From NCBI GenBank assembly GCA_004431415.1, contig QPMI01000508.1, positions 1-64,000 of the forward strand: DNA of 64,000 bases. The letters run 5' to 3'. Shown here piece after piece: positions 39,801 through 52,200 of the stretch. Position 1 is the first letter of the stretch. Every line of letters starts with the position of its first letter. Made by a program: the position numbers and the translations under genes. This DNA is from Cyanophora paradoxa. Lineage: Eukaryota > Glaucocystophyceae > Cyanophorales > Cyanophoraceae. The notes under the pieces were generated by a model. It was given only the letters and a program-made list of their open reading frames with translations. It did no database searches and was not told the origin of the DNA.

Positions 39801-40599
39801 CCTCGATGCGCGCCGCGACGCCAATGCGGTCCAGCAGGCGCTTGAGGAACGGCTCGTCGCTGCTCCGGCCCGTGCCGGCCGCGGCCGCGGGAGATCAGCT
39901 GCAACGGTCGGGCCAAGACCGGGGCGCGGGGTGCGATCGGGCCGGGAGAACCTGATAAGCCCGCCAAGGGCCACGTCCCCGGACGGCTGCACGTATATTT
40001 CATCGCAGGCCGTCGCAAGCACGTACGCCTGCGATCGCAAGTCATGAACGACGGCCGCGGGGGCCGCGGCCGCGGGCGCGCACGCGCACCTCGTTCCCGT
40101 TCTGCAGCTCGCCGAAGGTCTCGGCGAAGGCAAGAGAGAACTTCTTGGCGGGTGCGCGCGAGAAGGCGCGGACGGCGTCGTGGAGTTCCTGCGTGACGGC
40201 GAAGCCGACGCCGGGCCCGCCGACGCGGAGCACGAGGCCTCTCACGCGAGGATCCCGCTCCGCGTGCTCCAGGGCGTCCAGGACTTCGCGCAGCACGAGC
40301 GGGTCCCCATCGGACGACAGCAATGCGTCGAACGGGCCCCGCGGCTTGGTCTCAACCAGGCTCCTCCTCATGTCTGGGCCGCGCGCGCGCCGCGCAAGAA
40401 AGTAAGCCGCACGAATGCATTTAGTACGAGCCGGGACTGCACCCAATGTAAGCACACTGCCATCCTCGATGCGCTGGCGATGCGTTTCTAAAGCTGCTGC
40501 CGCGGCACAGCCAAACATGACGGAGGCGCCGAACACGGCGAAACCGCCGATAGCAAAGCGCCGGGCGCGCTGGAATAGTGGCTGTATCGCCTTGAACAT
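36886..40599 (-). CDS. sppA: Signal peptide peptidase SppA / protease IV (multi-exon)
   Basis: Minus-strand exons read in order as MFKAIQPLFQRARRFAIGGF with a membrane segment; VLDALEHAERDPRVRGLVLR; FAETFGELQNGN; LATACDEIYVQPSGDVALGG; FLKRLLDRIGVAARIEARGEYK (catalytic-type Lys); LTEMAFTPHHREATEHLL; IEAVVMRVD; GNYAASGGYFIS (catalytic-type Ser); IVAWPGTITG/SIGVFGGKVV; IYRDFVQRVADGRKM; GLVDEAGGLRAAVRAAKAA; and a last exon LAQVRALEGSASVHAG ending at 36886. The last intron starts GC. This is the long SppA form, which degrades membrane-bound peptides; in plants and algae it is a thylakoid enzyme (family knowledge). The middle exons (37.9-39.4 kb) are only partly resolved. Confidence 0.8.
37560..37780 (+). 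repeat. Long poly-G/G-rich tract inside an SppA intron
   Basis: Runs of up to about 24 G, broken by A and C, lie between the exons coding GRAWTGADAL and GLVDEAGG of SppA (poly-C on the coding strand). Similar tracts occur at 36003-36075, 53205-53233, 53798-53835, 58760-58795, 59518-59546 and 60420-60440. Confidence 0.8.
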
Positions 40600-42393
40600 T
40601 GCTGAAGCTGTCGCCCAATTGCAAGCTTGACCTCAGGAATTTTCGAAGGAGACGACTACTGCTTCGACGCGCTTCGAAGCTCGAACTCGAGCTCTGCATG
40701 TGGCCGCCCACTGGCCGGAGCAGTGCATGCGCGCCGGTTCGCTGCGCCCGTACCGTTTTGCTGCTTCGGTCATCGCTGCAGCGACGCTGCTTTGTCAGTG
40801 GGTATGCTGTTTAACCGTTATGGAAAAAAAGGCGATGAAAGCTAACCGTCGCCGCCGAACCGGCGGCGGGTCCGGCGCCGGGCGCGCGCAGCTCGCGGCG
40901 CCTGAGGGCTGGCGCGCCGTGCATGCAGCTTGCGCATGCTGAGTCATTGCTGACAGGGGTCACATCAGCAGCTGCCCGAGGAGCAGTGAACTGGCGCGCA
41001 ACCTGGCAGCGGTCTCTCCTAGGACTCTCTCTCAGCTCTCTCCCGCGCCGGAGCGCGCGCATAACTGCAGTGTCTTACTCTCGCCTTTCAGATCTAGACT
41101 CGCGGATCGAGATCTGAGATGTTGCACGCGATTGCAAGCCCGATGTTCAGCGCCTCTAGCTACACCCTAGGCGCCGGCCTAGCTCTAGATCTAGGCGGCA
41201 TGGCGAGCTCCCGACTTCTTCAGCTTTCATCTGCATGCGCTGCAGCTGCCTCCCCCCAAATCGCAACTCGAGCTCAGAGCTCGAGCGCATGCGCAGCTTT
41301 GCAGCTGGCGCCGTTAACTATGACTGGCCTCGCCGATCGCGAACGAGGTCGCATAGTGGGCGCTGCCGGCCGCGGCCAAGCTATAGCTGGCCATGGCCTG
41401 TCATGCTCCAGTCGGCAATCACGTGCACCTGCATATGTACGAGAAGCGACACATGATTGTTTCGCGAATACGCGGGCGCAGGTGCGCATGCATACGCAAA
41501 CGCAGCGCACGCGCGGGCGTGTACAGCAGCCTTCGAATTCTATATTTAATGCCGACGACAAATATGCAACGGTTAACGTTATAATTAACAGCTCGAGCGG
41601 CCGCAGGCCGGTATGCGAATTAAAATATTATATATGCATATGTGTGTGTACATGTGTGTGCACGTGTACATGTACGTATACGTGTGTACATGTAATTTAG
41701 CTATAGTACTAGTACTAGTGAGCTGAAGACAAAGCCTTGAAGACCTGTATTAAAGCCGCACTACGTCTGCAGGTCAACGTCAACGCCCTAGCAATGGTCA
41801 GCCTGCGAATGAGCCGCGGACGCATGTTCACGAGCTCGGCGTCGCGCTCTGCGAGCCTCAAGTCTCCGCATCCGTTCGTCTCCTTTGGGCTTGAACGCAG
41901 ACTATTTAATTTTATCTAACAGTTATATGTACGCGCCATGAGAGGATGGGGGGGTACGGAAAATTTGCGGTAGCGCGACGATTACGGCGGCGCAGCGGGC
42001 CAGGTTTCCCACCCGTGGGTTCCTGATAACGCTGCGTGTCAAGCTGCTCGGAAAGTCGCGCGCCAGCTCCACCCGACCCCCGTAGCCAGAACGCGCTAGA
42101 TAGACCAGCCGGGCGTGCACGGACAGCCGACACGAGCACATCATCACCAAGCGCAACCGCCGAAGTCGATAGCCCGCCCCCGGAGCGCCAGGCAGCCCCG
42201 CCAACCTCGCCGCGTCATCTTTTTTGAATTCCACGGACCCCCGGACCCCACCTGCGCCCTGCGCGGAGCGCAAAGCAATCGCCCTGCCTCTCCCGATAGG
42301 AGATAAGAGCTCTTAAGCAACTGAACTGCCGCCCAGTCCCCGCGCATTGCGCCCCGATGCGGACACTCACTCGCAGCTTGTCACACCGCAGAC
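40600..42393 (+). other. Intergenic; palindrome-rich, no gene recognised
   Basis: Dense in short palindromes (GCATGC, AGATCT, GAGCTC, TCTAGA) and a TG/CA-type run TGTGTGTACATG...TACATG at 41638-41695. No convincing exon. The SppA promoter must lie at the left side. Confidence 0.4.
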
Positions 42394-43707
42394 ATGAGCC
42401 GATCATCCACGGACGACACACCGGATGTCGCCGCCATGCCCGGCGAACGACGTAGACCGTGCTTGCGCGACGCTCGCCGGCGCCCAGGCCCCGCGGGCCC
42501 ACGCCCCCGCCCCCTTTCCCCCGGACTGGGCCCAAAGGGCGCCCACCTGGACTCCTCCCCCCCGAGGCCGGTACAGAAGCGTGTACGCCCGAGCTCGGAC
42601 CCCCGGCCCCCCCGTCCGCAGTCCGAGCCAGACGAGGCCCGCCCGGACCCGGCCTTCAAGCCGGCCCCCGCCCTCCCGCCCCAGCGCCCCGCCCTCGCCC
42701 TCCGGCTCCAGCGCCCCGCCCCCGCCCTCCGGCTCCCGCGCCTCGCCCACGCCCTCCGGCCCCAGCGCCCCGCCCCCACCCATCGGCTTCCGCGCCCCGT
42801 CCCCGCCCTCCGGCTCCAGCGCTCCGCCCCCGCCCTCCGGCTCCAGCGCCCCGCCCCCGCCCTCCGGCTCCCGCGCCCCGCCCCCGGCCTTTGGCTCCCG
42901 CGCCCCGCCCCGCCCCCCAGCCCCAGCGCCCCGCCCCCACCCCGCCCCTGCCCTTCGGCTCCCGCGCCCCGCCCCCGCCCCCAGCTCCAGCGCCCCGCCC
43001 CCGCCCTCCCGCCCCAGCGCCCCGCCCCCGCCCCCAGCTCCAGCGCCCCGCCCCCGCCCTCCGGCTCCAGCGCCCCGGCCCGCCCTCCGGCTCCAGCATC
43101 CTGCCCCCGCCCTCCAGCTCTAGCGCCCCGCCCCCACCCTCCGGCTCCAGCGCCCCGCCCCCGCCCTCCGGCGCCAGCGCCCCGCCCCGCCCTCCGGCTC
43201 CAGCGCCCAGCCCTCGCCCTCCGGCTCCAGCCCCCGCCCCGCCCTCCGGCTCCAGCGCCCAGCCCTCGCCCTCCGGCTCCCGCGCCTCGCCCCCGCCCCC
43301 AGCTCCAACGCCCCGCCCCGCCCTTCGGCTCCGCGCCCCGCCCCCGCCCCCAGCTCCCGCGCCCCGCCCCGCCCTCCGGCTCCAGCGCCCCGCCCCCGCC
43401 CCCGGCTCCAGCGCCCCGCCCCCACCCTCCGGCTCCAGCGCCCCGCCCCGCCCTCCTGCTCCAGCGCCTTGCCCCGCTCCCGGCCCGTCACCCTTCCCGC
43501 CCGCCCCCCAGCTTCCCGATTCCAGTGCCTCACTCCCGCCACCCTCCAGCGCTCCGTGTACCCCACTCCCTGCCCTTCTCCCCCTCCCTACGCCTCGCCC
43601 CCTGCCGACCTCCTGCACCCCGTGCGCCTCGCCTTTCCCCTCCCCTCCTTTTCCACAGGACCAAGGACACCAACGCATCAGGCCCTCCTAAAGCCGCAGA
43701 TCGATAG
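42394..43707 (+). repeat. C-rich minisatellite, possibly coding a proline-rich protein
   Basis: From about 42660 to 43480, a unit of about 27 bases (CCCCGCCCCCGCCCTCCGGC plus TCCAGCG) is repeated some 25-30 times with variants. It keeps several frames open on both strands. In one frame the plus strand reads SSAPPPPSG repeats, as in hydroxyproline-rich cell-wall proteins; in another it reads RPAPALRLQ. The frame 42394-43707 has an ATG and a stop. Without codon-bias or transcript evidence I cannot choose. Confidence 0.6.
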
Positions 43708-44058
43708 CTCACAGCTAGGATAAGATAGCAGGATGTCCTCCCTCTATGCCGCAGAGCCTCAGAGCTAGCCTAGGCGCCCCCCCAGTCGATGATAGCGACG
43801 GGGCGGCGGTTGTTGTCCTTAATACGACCATTGCCCGGTTGGGCTTTTGCAAAAAAAAATGTACGCGCCATGATAGGCCATCCACCTACGCCGCCAAGAA
43901 GAGGCAAGCGAGAACCAAGCTGCTGAAACTCGGTATGACAGAAGATGGAGTGAAGCAGGTGCTTCGACTATTTGCCAGGCTGTAAATCAATATTAATTCG
44001 AAATTTCAATGCTATTAATATATTTGTATGTCATGATCTTGTTCTTATCTGCTATCAG

Positions 44059-46518
44059 GTCATCGCATCTACTGTGCATTTGAAATGCTACGAAACTACA
44101 GCGACCGACGAGCACATAAACCGATCTCTTTCAGGGGAGCAGGAAGGCACGGCATGGGTCTACAGCCTGGAGCGTGGCCTCATCGTCACTTGCCATCACT
44201 GCGTCTATGACGAACGCAATAAAAAGTTTCTTCGAGTGAGCTGCTGGTGTTAATCATGAGCTTGAGCCTGTCAATCCTATAGCGACGACATTAAATTAAA
44301 TACTCTGCAGCCGTTTCTGGACCTGGACGGAGACCTGATTGAGGCCCGTGTGCTGGGGCCGGGGCTCGACTCTCCGGTGGACATCGCAGTTCTCCAAGTG
44401 CCCCCCGAGTCGCTCTCCAATAAGAATCTGGTGTGTAATATTATTCTGTGAATAATAATGCGCGTGCTCATAATCATCGTATACGTAGCTATCGCTGGAG
44501 AACGCCGCACTTCTCCGATCTCAGGATTCGGTCGAACTGGCCTTTTCATTTTTCCGGGAATCTTTGACCACTGTCTCGAAAAAGGACATCCATGCGGCTT
44601 CTCGTCGGCGTCTTGCAGTCTTCACAGTCGGATTTCCAGCGGGAGTCGAGGGATACAATGTTGCTAACGGGCATCTGCTTGCATCCATTTCTTGCGTGCG
44701 TCATTTCTACAGCTATATATATTTAGCTAAATTTTTTTTTGAGAGACTACGGTGGGGCGAACCCCCCGTAGGTAGTGATATTAAAGACAACAAAGCAATC
44801 ACAAATCAAAGATACAGTAAACTAGCACAAAATATATACAGAATCAAGAGGGATCACGAGAAAGGACACGATCAGAAGAACGCAAAAGATAAGGAGAACG
44901 AGCACGAGGAGAAGGAGTAGAAGAGCTCAAGGGCGTCGATGCAGAAGTACTAGTCACACTAGAACGACGAGGAGCACGGGGACGCAGCAAATAAGGAGAA
45001 CGAGCACGAGGAACTACAGTCGAAGACGAAGATCTAGACGAAGACGACAAGACAGAGCTAACAGCAGAACTAGAAGACGTAGTCGCAGGAGGCAAAGGCG
45101 GTAGAACAGTAGGAGAGGCGAAACGTAGGACACCACTAGAGGGGAAAGTCGAAGCTGGCGGAGTGTCTAAACGGAATCGAGATTGTAGAGTTGGTAAAAC
45201 AATGGACGGCTGAAGACTAATCTGAGGAACTGGGGACGACACGAGGAAAGGGGCAGAGCTCGGGTGCAGACTCGGAATCGGCAGTATAAGAGGAGGGGCG
45301 AAACGCAAGCCAGTAGTGACAGGGAAGGCAGACGATGGGGCTGAACCAGGCGGGAGAGGCAAATATAGCGAAGTAGAAGAGAGAGAAGGGTACACACGAG
45401 GAACGTCACCATACACAAAATACTCGCTGCCAAAAACTATACGGTCTGACGGTCGCTGAAGATAAAGAGGCGGAACTGCCTGAGGGCTAACAGTGAGAGA
45501 TGGAGGAGGAAGAGGCAGAGCTAACGACAAAGGGAACGGAATCAAAGGTACAGGGAAGGCATGGAATACACGAGGAACTGGAAGGTGGAGGGGGCCAGTG
45601 CTCCTAACTAACATCGATGAAGCATCTGATGGAGGTGACGGCAAAACAACTGAGGGTAAACTAAGTTGAGGTGAAGCGAAGATTGATACAAGACTATCAT
45701 GAATCAAAGGGGGCCATGCAGGAACCGGCGGGCGAGGTGGATCTGGCGGGACAGCCAGAGGGGAAGCCGAAGGTACAGGAGAGGAAAGCCGCAGGCGCCG
45801 AGACACATGGACAGGGGACGGATCGGCATCGGGAGGCAAGGTTGAATTCGACGGAGACCGGGGGCGGCGGATTGCAAGGTTGAATATATTTAGCTAAAGC
45901 TCCTTGCGGATCGGAATTTTCTGAAATGTGGTCCTATATATAGCGACAGCTAATTCTCCTTGCATTTCAGATTGATCGAGACTACAAGAATAACTGTATG
46001 CGATTTGTGACGGATGCTCACACTTTCCCGGGGTTTTCTGGAGGGCCTGTGGTATTGAAGGATGGATCTATGATTGGCATGCATTTGAGCGCAATCAATC
46101 AAAGGAGTGTTACCAAAATGGGAAAGGTGAAAATCATTTTTTTTCCATATCACGATAGGGCAGACAAGTAAGACATCATGGGCAGAACTGGCAGTACGAC
46201 AAGCGCATCGATCACTTTGCATTCGCTCTTTCTGCCCACGACGTGCGTGCGCATGCGCGTGCCCGCGCGTCTCGTTGACGTCTCTAGAGTGACTCACAAC
46301 CGTGCAACGGCCAGCTAAGACGCCTCGTCGAATTCATTGTCCGGGGATTCGATGTGTTTGAGGACCCCGGCGTCGAAGACTGCCACCCGGACCGAAAGCT
46401 TCGCCGCCTTCAAAGGGAGGAGCTCGAGAGAAATACGCGTACCCTTCGCCTCGCGATCGTCGCGGCAGTTTCCGCCACCGGATGCTTTGCCGTTTATTTC
46501 TTCACAGCTTGTTCATGA
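44059..46518 (+). CDS. Trypsin-like serine protease with C-terminal membrane anchor (multi-exon)
   Basis: Exons in consistent phase: 44059-44235, 44311-44430, 44525-44695, 45971-46126 and 46315-46518. All internal junctions are phase 0. The catalytic triad is spread over them: His in LERGLIVTCHHCVYDE, Asp in SPVDIAVLQVPPE, Ser in FPGFSGGPVVLKDG. FTVGFPAGVEG precedes the Ser exon, as in HtrA/S1 proteases. The last exon ends with a hydrophobic segment (LAIVAAVSATGCFAVYFFT) and stop at 46518. The first exon is not found; a short frame to 43984 does not join in phase. The 1,275-base fourth intron contains a retroposon. Confidence 0.75.
44732..45883 (-). mobile_element. Non-autonomous retroposon in a protease intron, with 15-bp target duplication
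   Basis: The element is on the minus strand: an A tail (T run at 44732-44740), a 3' hairpin (stem CTACGG/CCGTAG around TTCG at 44747-44774), and a serine/proline-rich 331-codon frame (44844-45839, with PRARSPYLLR twice). Flanks 44717-44731 and 45884-45898 are the same 15 bases, ATATATTTAGCTAAA, a target-site duplication. No reverse transcriptase is coded, so it depends on another element. A shortened relative is at 48221-48352. Confidence 0.75.
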
Positions 46519-47939
46519 TGTCGATGTCGCTCAACGACGTCGACCGTTCGCGATATATATCCTTATTCTCAATGCTAGATCTCGATCAGAATTTCCTTGT
46601 CTAGATCTAATTATCGAAATTATACAATCGCGGTCTTGCAATTGATCATAATCTGTTATATATACGTGTCATCTGATGTAAATGAATTTAGTCCAACTTG
46701 CACAGAGTCTCGATCGCTGCGGGGTCCGGGCGGGTTCAAGCTTTCGTAGGGAGGGTTGCAGAATTATAGATCGCGATCGAGATAAATGGTCGGCGTTCGG
46801 TGAGGGAATATGGCCATGGAGGGAAGTCGAAAGGGTGGCTCATGAGCATGATCATATATATATGCACCCGTGCACGTGCATATGCGAAGTACACTTTAAA
46901 GAAACTTGAATCATTCCCTTACTTCATTCCCATTGCAATTTGAAGGATCCGTGGCCGACACTTCCCTGTCGGCGTCATGATCAGGGTTCCGGAGAATCTG
47001 ATTGTCGTTCGCGATTGCACATAATAAATATATCTATTGTCATGTACAGCTCGAGCTCGAGAGTTGTTTCCGTGACGTGACGGTTCCCTGCCGCTACCGT
47101 GGTTCGCCGCACCAGTTTGCAGCTTCTTGCCGCCGCGTATACATATGCATGTTTGCACGGACCTGTTCTCGGCTGCCGTGCCACGCTCTCGCGAAGTTGC
47201 AATCGCCGAGCCAGTACTAGTACTAGTGCAGCCCCGCACGCGGCAAGCGCTTATAATTAGCGACCATGTTAGCGCTTAAAATTCGAGGGTTTGCAGCTGC
47301 TATGCGGGCGATGACAGTTGCGGAAGCATGCCGGGGACAGAGGCTAAGAATATGCACTGCGCATGCAGCTGGCAAGTTGAAGTCTGCGACTGACCATGTG
47401 CATGATAATATTAATGAGCAGCTGCAGCTGAAATCCTGGATCCGAAACAAGGCGCAAATGCGAAGCGCATGCGCAGATTGGCAAGCTGACCGTACGCGTG
47501 GCCATATGCATTGGACGGCTACAGCTGCATCATCTGGTCATGTGCATGGGGCGAAATCATGGCGACATCGATATCGATCCGATGGCCAACCGTTCCTGAT
47601 CGGCGCGTGGTCTAGCTCAACATCAACATCACGAGCTCGAGCACGCGAGGTTTTGGATTCGCATCTGCAGCTTCAAGTGAAGGTCTGCTCGAAGAGTTCT
47701 CCCGATCGCGAGTCCCAAACCCTATCATGGCATGCATATGACTACTCATGATACAAACGCAGGATACCGAGATGAAACTCGCTGTCATTCTGGCTAGGGG
47801 TATCTGCGAACAAAACTGGGAGTGCGCACATTATCTATTTTAAAATTTAAAGCGCCCAATATCAATTCACGATCCCATATGCATGCACAATGTCGGGTTT
47901 CTTCTGTTGCTCTAAAACTTGCAATTGAATGCATACATT
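46519..47939 (+). other. Intergenic, no gene recognised
   Basis: AT-rich blocks alternate with GCATGC/GAGCTC palindromes. A 161-codon frame at 47266-47751 has no motif, and I cannot separate it from chance. Confidence 0.4.
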
Positions 47940-48984
47940 GCAGCGTTCTGGATACCAGATGGCGTCTCGCGCAACTTTACTTTCGAAGCTATCGGCTCGA
48001 TGACGCCCGCGCCACGCTTGAGGTGCTTCTAATGTGCAAAGTTAATCTCCATCCCGGAATTGATCGGAAGCTTTGCCTCACATCTTCGGTACCACCTCGA
48101 GCAGCGCGTGGCAACTCATCGAGAGTGCATGGACGACGAGACCGTCGGCAGAGTGTTCCCCGACGTGCGCCGCGCTTAAAGCCCTGCAAAAATTGCTAGC
48201 CATATTTTGTATATATATGTTTTTTTCGAGAGACTACGGTGGGGCGAACCGCCCGGAATCACAATCACAGAGATCATAGACAATTGCAAGACACATAATC
48301 AAGAGGATAAGGAGAACGAGCACAAAGAGAAGTCGTAGAAAGCTCAAGGACGCAGCAGTCATATCTAAATAAATTAAACCTGTGCGTGCTCATGCGAAAT
48401 CAGAATAAACTGTTTAATAACTATTCGAGATCTATATTAATATTTGATAGAAACCAGCTGCGCATGCGTTTGCTACACGAAGACAGATGTACAGTTGCCG
48501 GCGCCGTGGCAATTAAATTAATCTGTTGAGCAGGCGGTAGACCTCTTTCGAACCTTGGGCGAGCTCCGGATTCGCGCGGGTGAGCGCGACAGCGAGGGAG
48601 CTCGTTCCGCGTTCGAGGTGCGCAACTCGTGCCTGGCTCGTACAGCACCGTCCGCAGCCCGATATGCTCGCCCCGGCAGCGTGCGGTACAGATGCACCAG
48701 AAAAACGTCCAAGAGGCGAATCGGCGCTTGTCGGATCATCGATATCCGAAATCGGGGCGGGCATCCGCAATCACGAAATCGAAAACATTCCTCCCGAAAC
48801 TTATATCAAAAGCAATTTCGAGACGTTTGGTCCAAACACTGCAATACCTGTTCAGTAAGCTGGTGTTAGCAGGCTTGAAACTGTTGCTCAGCAAGCTCAA
48901 GCTGGCACCGGTCCGGTGGGCTTGAAATTGTTGTTTTCTTGGCTGGCAGCATTCGTCGGCGTGGTCATCAAAATGATCTTTTAA
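47940..48984 (+). CDS. TPR-like protein gene A (partial, with an in-frame stop)
   Basis: Exons recognised by comparison with gene B (62 kb): RWRLAQLYFRSYRLDDARATLE (to 48022, donor GTGCTT); FASHLRYHLEQRVATHRECM and DDETVGRVFPD (about 48071-48166, donor GTGCGC); and DLFRTLGELRIRAGERDSEG then ARSAFE (about 48541-48620, donor GTGCGC). The L-A-x-L-Y...A-x-x-x-L-E pattern is TPR-like. A downstream exon reads IENIPPETYIKSNFETFGPN to a TAA at 48857. The same frame continues past the TAA as LETVAQQAQAG and a membrane segment LLFSWLAAFVGVVIKMIF, ending at 48984. The gene may be decayed, or an intron may be missed. Confidence 0.4.
48221..48352 (-). mobile_element. 5'-truncated second copy of the retroposon
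   Basis: Starts with a T run (A tail on the minus strand), then GAGAGACTACGGTGGGGCGA as at 44741, and keeps the AAGGAGAACGAGCACAAAGA segment. Only about 130 bases of the 3' end are present, the mark of target-primed insertion. It lies in an intron of TPR-like gene A. Confidence 0.65.
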
Positions 48985-49228
48985 CCATAGACTCTTTTTA
49001 GCTTCGTATCGATATCCCCTGCCCCTGCGCATGCAGCATGCGCATCCAGGTTTCTTCGAGCTCGATTCTCCCTTGCGCTCCTGTACCGCATCGACCGTAT
49101 CTTGTACTAAACGGTAGTTCTCCGTCACAAAATTATAATATGCGTGCGATATCTCCGTCACAAAATTATAATATACGTGCGACATCGATTTTGATATGAA
49201 TTTGAAATAACGGAGGCCTGGGCGGGGT

Positions 49229-52200
49229 CTAGCCCTCGTAGTGCGGGGTGTACTCCTCGACCTTCTGGCCTGCGCCGCCGCGCGACTCCGGGCGCCACTG
49301 CTCGACGCCGACAACCCCCCGCCGGCTCGAGCCCGAGCGCGGCAGCGCGCGCCTCGCCGCGCGCCCCGACGAGCCGGCCGAGGCCGAGGCCGGCGCGGGG
49401 GCCGCCTCCGGGCGGCGGCGGCGGCGCGCTCGCTGTGCGGGGGCGCCTCCTCCGCGGGCCCACCAGCGGGGCGGCCCCGCGCAGCGCCGCCGCCGCCCGC
49501 TCCGGGGCGGCGATCGGCGGGAGGCGCGCGGGGAGTGGCGACCGCGAACGCGCCTCGGGCGGGGGTACACGGGCACCGAGGAGAAAACCGAGCCCGAGGG
49601 GCGCGGCCCCGCCGGCGGCGGCGGCCGCGCCGCCGACACCCGCGCCGGGGATCCCCGGAGGGCGGCCGGGGCGGGGCGGGGCCCGAGGGGGCCCCGGCGC
49701 CGTCTCCGGTGTCGCTGCCGGCGTCTGCGGGGCCGGCGCGGGGGCGGGGGCCTCGGGGAGGCCCACGGGGCGCGGGGGCCGCCTCCTCGGGGTCGCTGAC
49801 GCGCAGCGACGGGGCGGCGGGGGCCGGCGGGGCCCCCGCGCGGCGCGGGGCGGCGGAGGCGGCGCGGGAGGGAGGGGCGGGGGACGGCGGCGGGGCGGGG
49901 CGCGTGGGGCTGGGGGGCGGGGCGGGGCGCGGGGCGGGGCGCGCTCGCGGGCGGACTCGGCGAGGGCGGCGAGGGCCATGGCGCGGGCGGCGGAGGCGGA
50001 GGAGGGCGGGGCGGGGCGCGCGGGGGCCACCCCCGCCGCCCCGGCGTCGTCGAACGACTCCCGCGCCAGCGCCCCCTCCCCGCGCCGCACCCGCTGCCCC
50101 GCCCGCACCGCCCCGGACCCGGGCCCGCCGCCTCCTCCGGCGCCGGGCGCGGGCGGCGGGCGGGGCGGGCGGGTGCGGCTCGGGGGCGGGGCGGTCGTCG
50201 TCGGGGGCGGGGGCGGGCGGCGGCGGGTGGCGGAGCGGGGGCGCTCAGGGCTGAAGACGTCGGAGAGGCCGGCGCGGCGGCGCTCGCGGGCGCGCAGGAC
50301 GAGGGCGAGCCCCACGGCGCCCGCCACCAGCGCCGCGCCCCGACCGCCCCCGCCACCGCCCCCGCCACCGCCCCCGCGCTCAGGCCGCCGCCGGCGTCAA
50401 GGGCCGGGGCGGGGGCGTCGGGGCGAGGGCGGCGGGGCGGGCGAGGGAGGGGAAGGGGCTGGAGGCGGGGAGGCCGGCCTCGGGGTCGGGCGCCTGCAGC
50501 GCCGCCGCGAAGGCCGCCCGCTGCGCCTCGTACGCCCTGCCCCCGTCGGCCCCCGCCCCGCCGGCCCGCGGGGGCGGGCGGGCGGGCGCACCGGCGTCGA
50601 CGGGGGCCGAGACGTCGAGGACGGCGAACTCCGGGGGCAGGCCGCGGGCGGCGGCGGCGGCGGCGGGTCGGGGGCGGCGGGGGCGAGGAGGCGGGGGACG
50701 AGGGCGCGGAGGTCGGCGGCGGAGGCGGCGGGGCCGGGGAGCAGGGCGAGGTCGGCGAGCACGCTGCCCCGCGCAGCCGCCGTCACCGCCGCCCCTCCCC
50801 GGGGAGCTCCAGCAGCCGCGCCACGGCTGCCGCGAAGCGCGCCGCCGCCGACTGCCGGGGGCGTCGCCTGGAGGCGAGGGCCCCCGGGGGCGGGCGGGGT
50901 GTGGCGGGGCGGGGCGGGCCTGGTTGAAGGCGTCGAAGGCGGCCTCGAGGCGGACAGTGAAGACGAGCGCCCCGCCGCCGCCGGCACTGGCCTCGCCTCA
51001 GCGGCCCGGGGCGCGGGGCGCGTGGCGCGGGGCGCGGGGCGGGGCGGGCACGGGGCGAGACGAGGAAGGCGGCGTCGCGGCGGGCCGTCCCCCGCGCCCC
51101 CGACTCCACCTGCGCCCCGCCTCAGCGGCGCTGCGCCGGCGCGGCGCGGGGCGGGGCGGGGCTGCCTCGACGGCGTGGAGGCCGGCGCCGACGGGGCAGG
51201 CCGGGGGCGGCCCGACGGGGACGACGAGGGCGCCGGCGGGGGTGAGGGTGACGGCGGCCGGCGGGCAGGCGTAGGGCCCGAAGCGGAGGCCGACCAGGTC
51301 GCCCCGCCCGCCCCGCAGCAGGCCCTCCCCCGCGATCTGCCCCGCCCCGCTCGCCCCCGCGGGGCTGGCGATGCGCCGGCGGGGCGCACGGTGACGGCGA
51401 CGGCGGAGTCGTGGAGGGAGGGGATGGTCGCCGGCGAGACGCCCCGGATGAGCCCCGCTGCCGGCCCGTCGGGGGCGCCCCGGGCCGGGGCGGCGGCGGG
51501 GCGGACCGCGGACGGTGACGGGGGCGGAGGCGGCGGCGGTGGCGGGGTCGGCGGCGAAGGCGACTCGGACGAGGTAGGGGCCGGAGGGGAGGCCGGGGGG
51601 AGCGCGAAGGAGGCCGCCCCCGCCGCCGCCGCCGTCGCGTTCGCCAGGACCACCCCGGGCCCCTCCTGCCCCCCTCGTCGCGCCGGCTCGGGCCGGGGCG
51701 GGGGCGGGCGGGGGACAGACGGGGTCGGCGGCGGGCCGGAGCTCGACGCGGAGGGCGAGGGGGTTCCCCACGACGCTCCACGAGACCGCCGCCGTGTCGC
51801 CCCGCAGCCACGCGCCCCCGCCCCCGCCCCCGGCGTCACCCGCACCCCGCTCACCGCCCCTGCGGGGCGTAAGAGGCGCGGGACGGGGCGGGGCGGGGCG
51901 GGGCGGGCGGACCGGGGCGGACGTCGAGGCGGGTTGCGTCGCGGCGGGCGACGGTCGGGTCGTGCGCGTTGCGGATCTCGAGCTGGCATTCCCCGAGGGG
52001 CAGCCCCGGCGGCACCGTGTAGACCAGCCGCCCGCCCGTGCGCGAGGTCGCCGCGGCGGGGACGGAGGCGGCGGTGAAGAGGACGCGCTCGAGGCTGTCC
52101 ACGGGGCGGAAGAGCAGGTCCAGCGTGTCCACCTCTGCCCCCGGCTCAGCCCGCGCGCGGCGGGCTGCGGGCGGGGCGGGGCGGGGCGGACGGCCGGCGG

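Noticed and set aside
44747-44774. tRNA gene or tRNA-derived SINE head (GGTTCGCCCC)
   Set aside because: The TTCG lies in a simple hairpin at the 3' end of the element, with no acceptor, D or anticodon arms around it.
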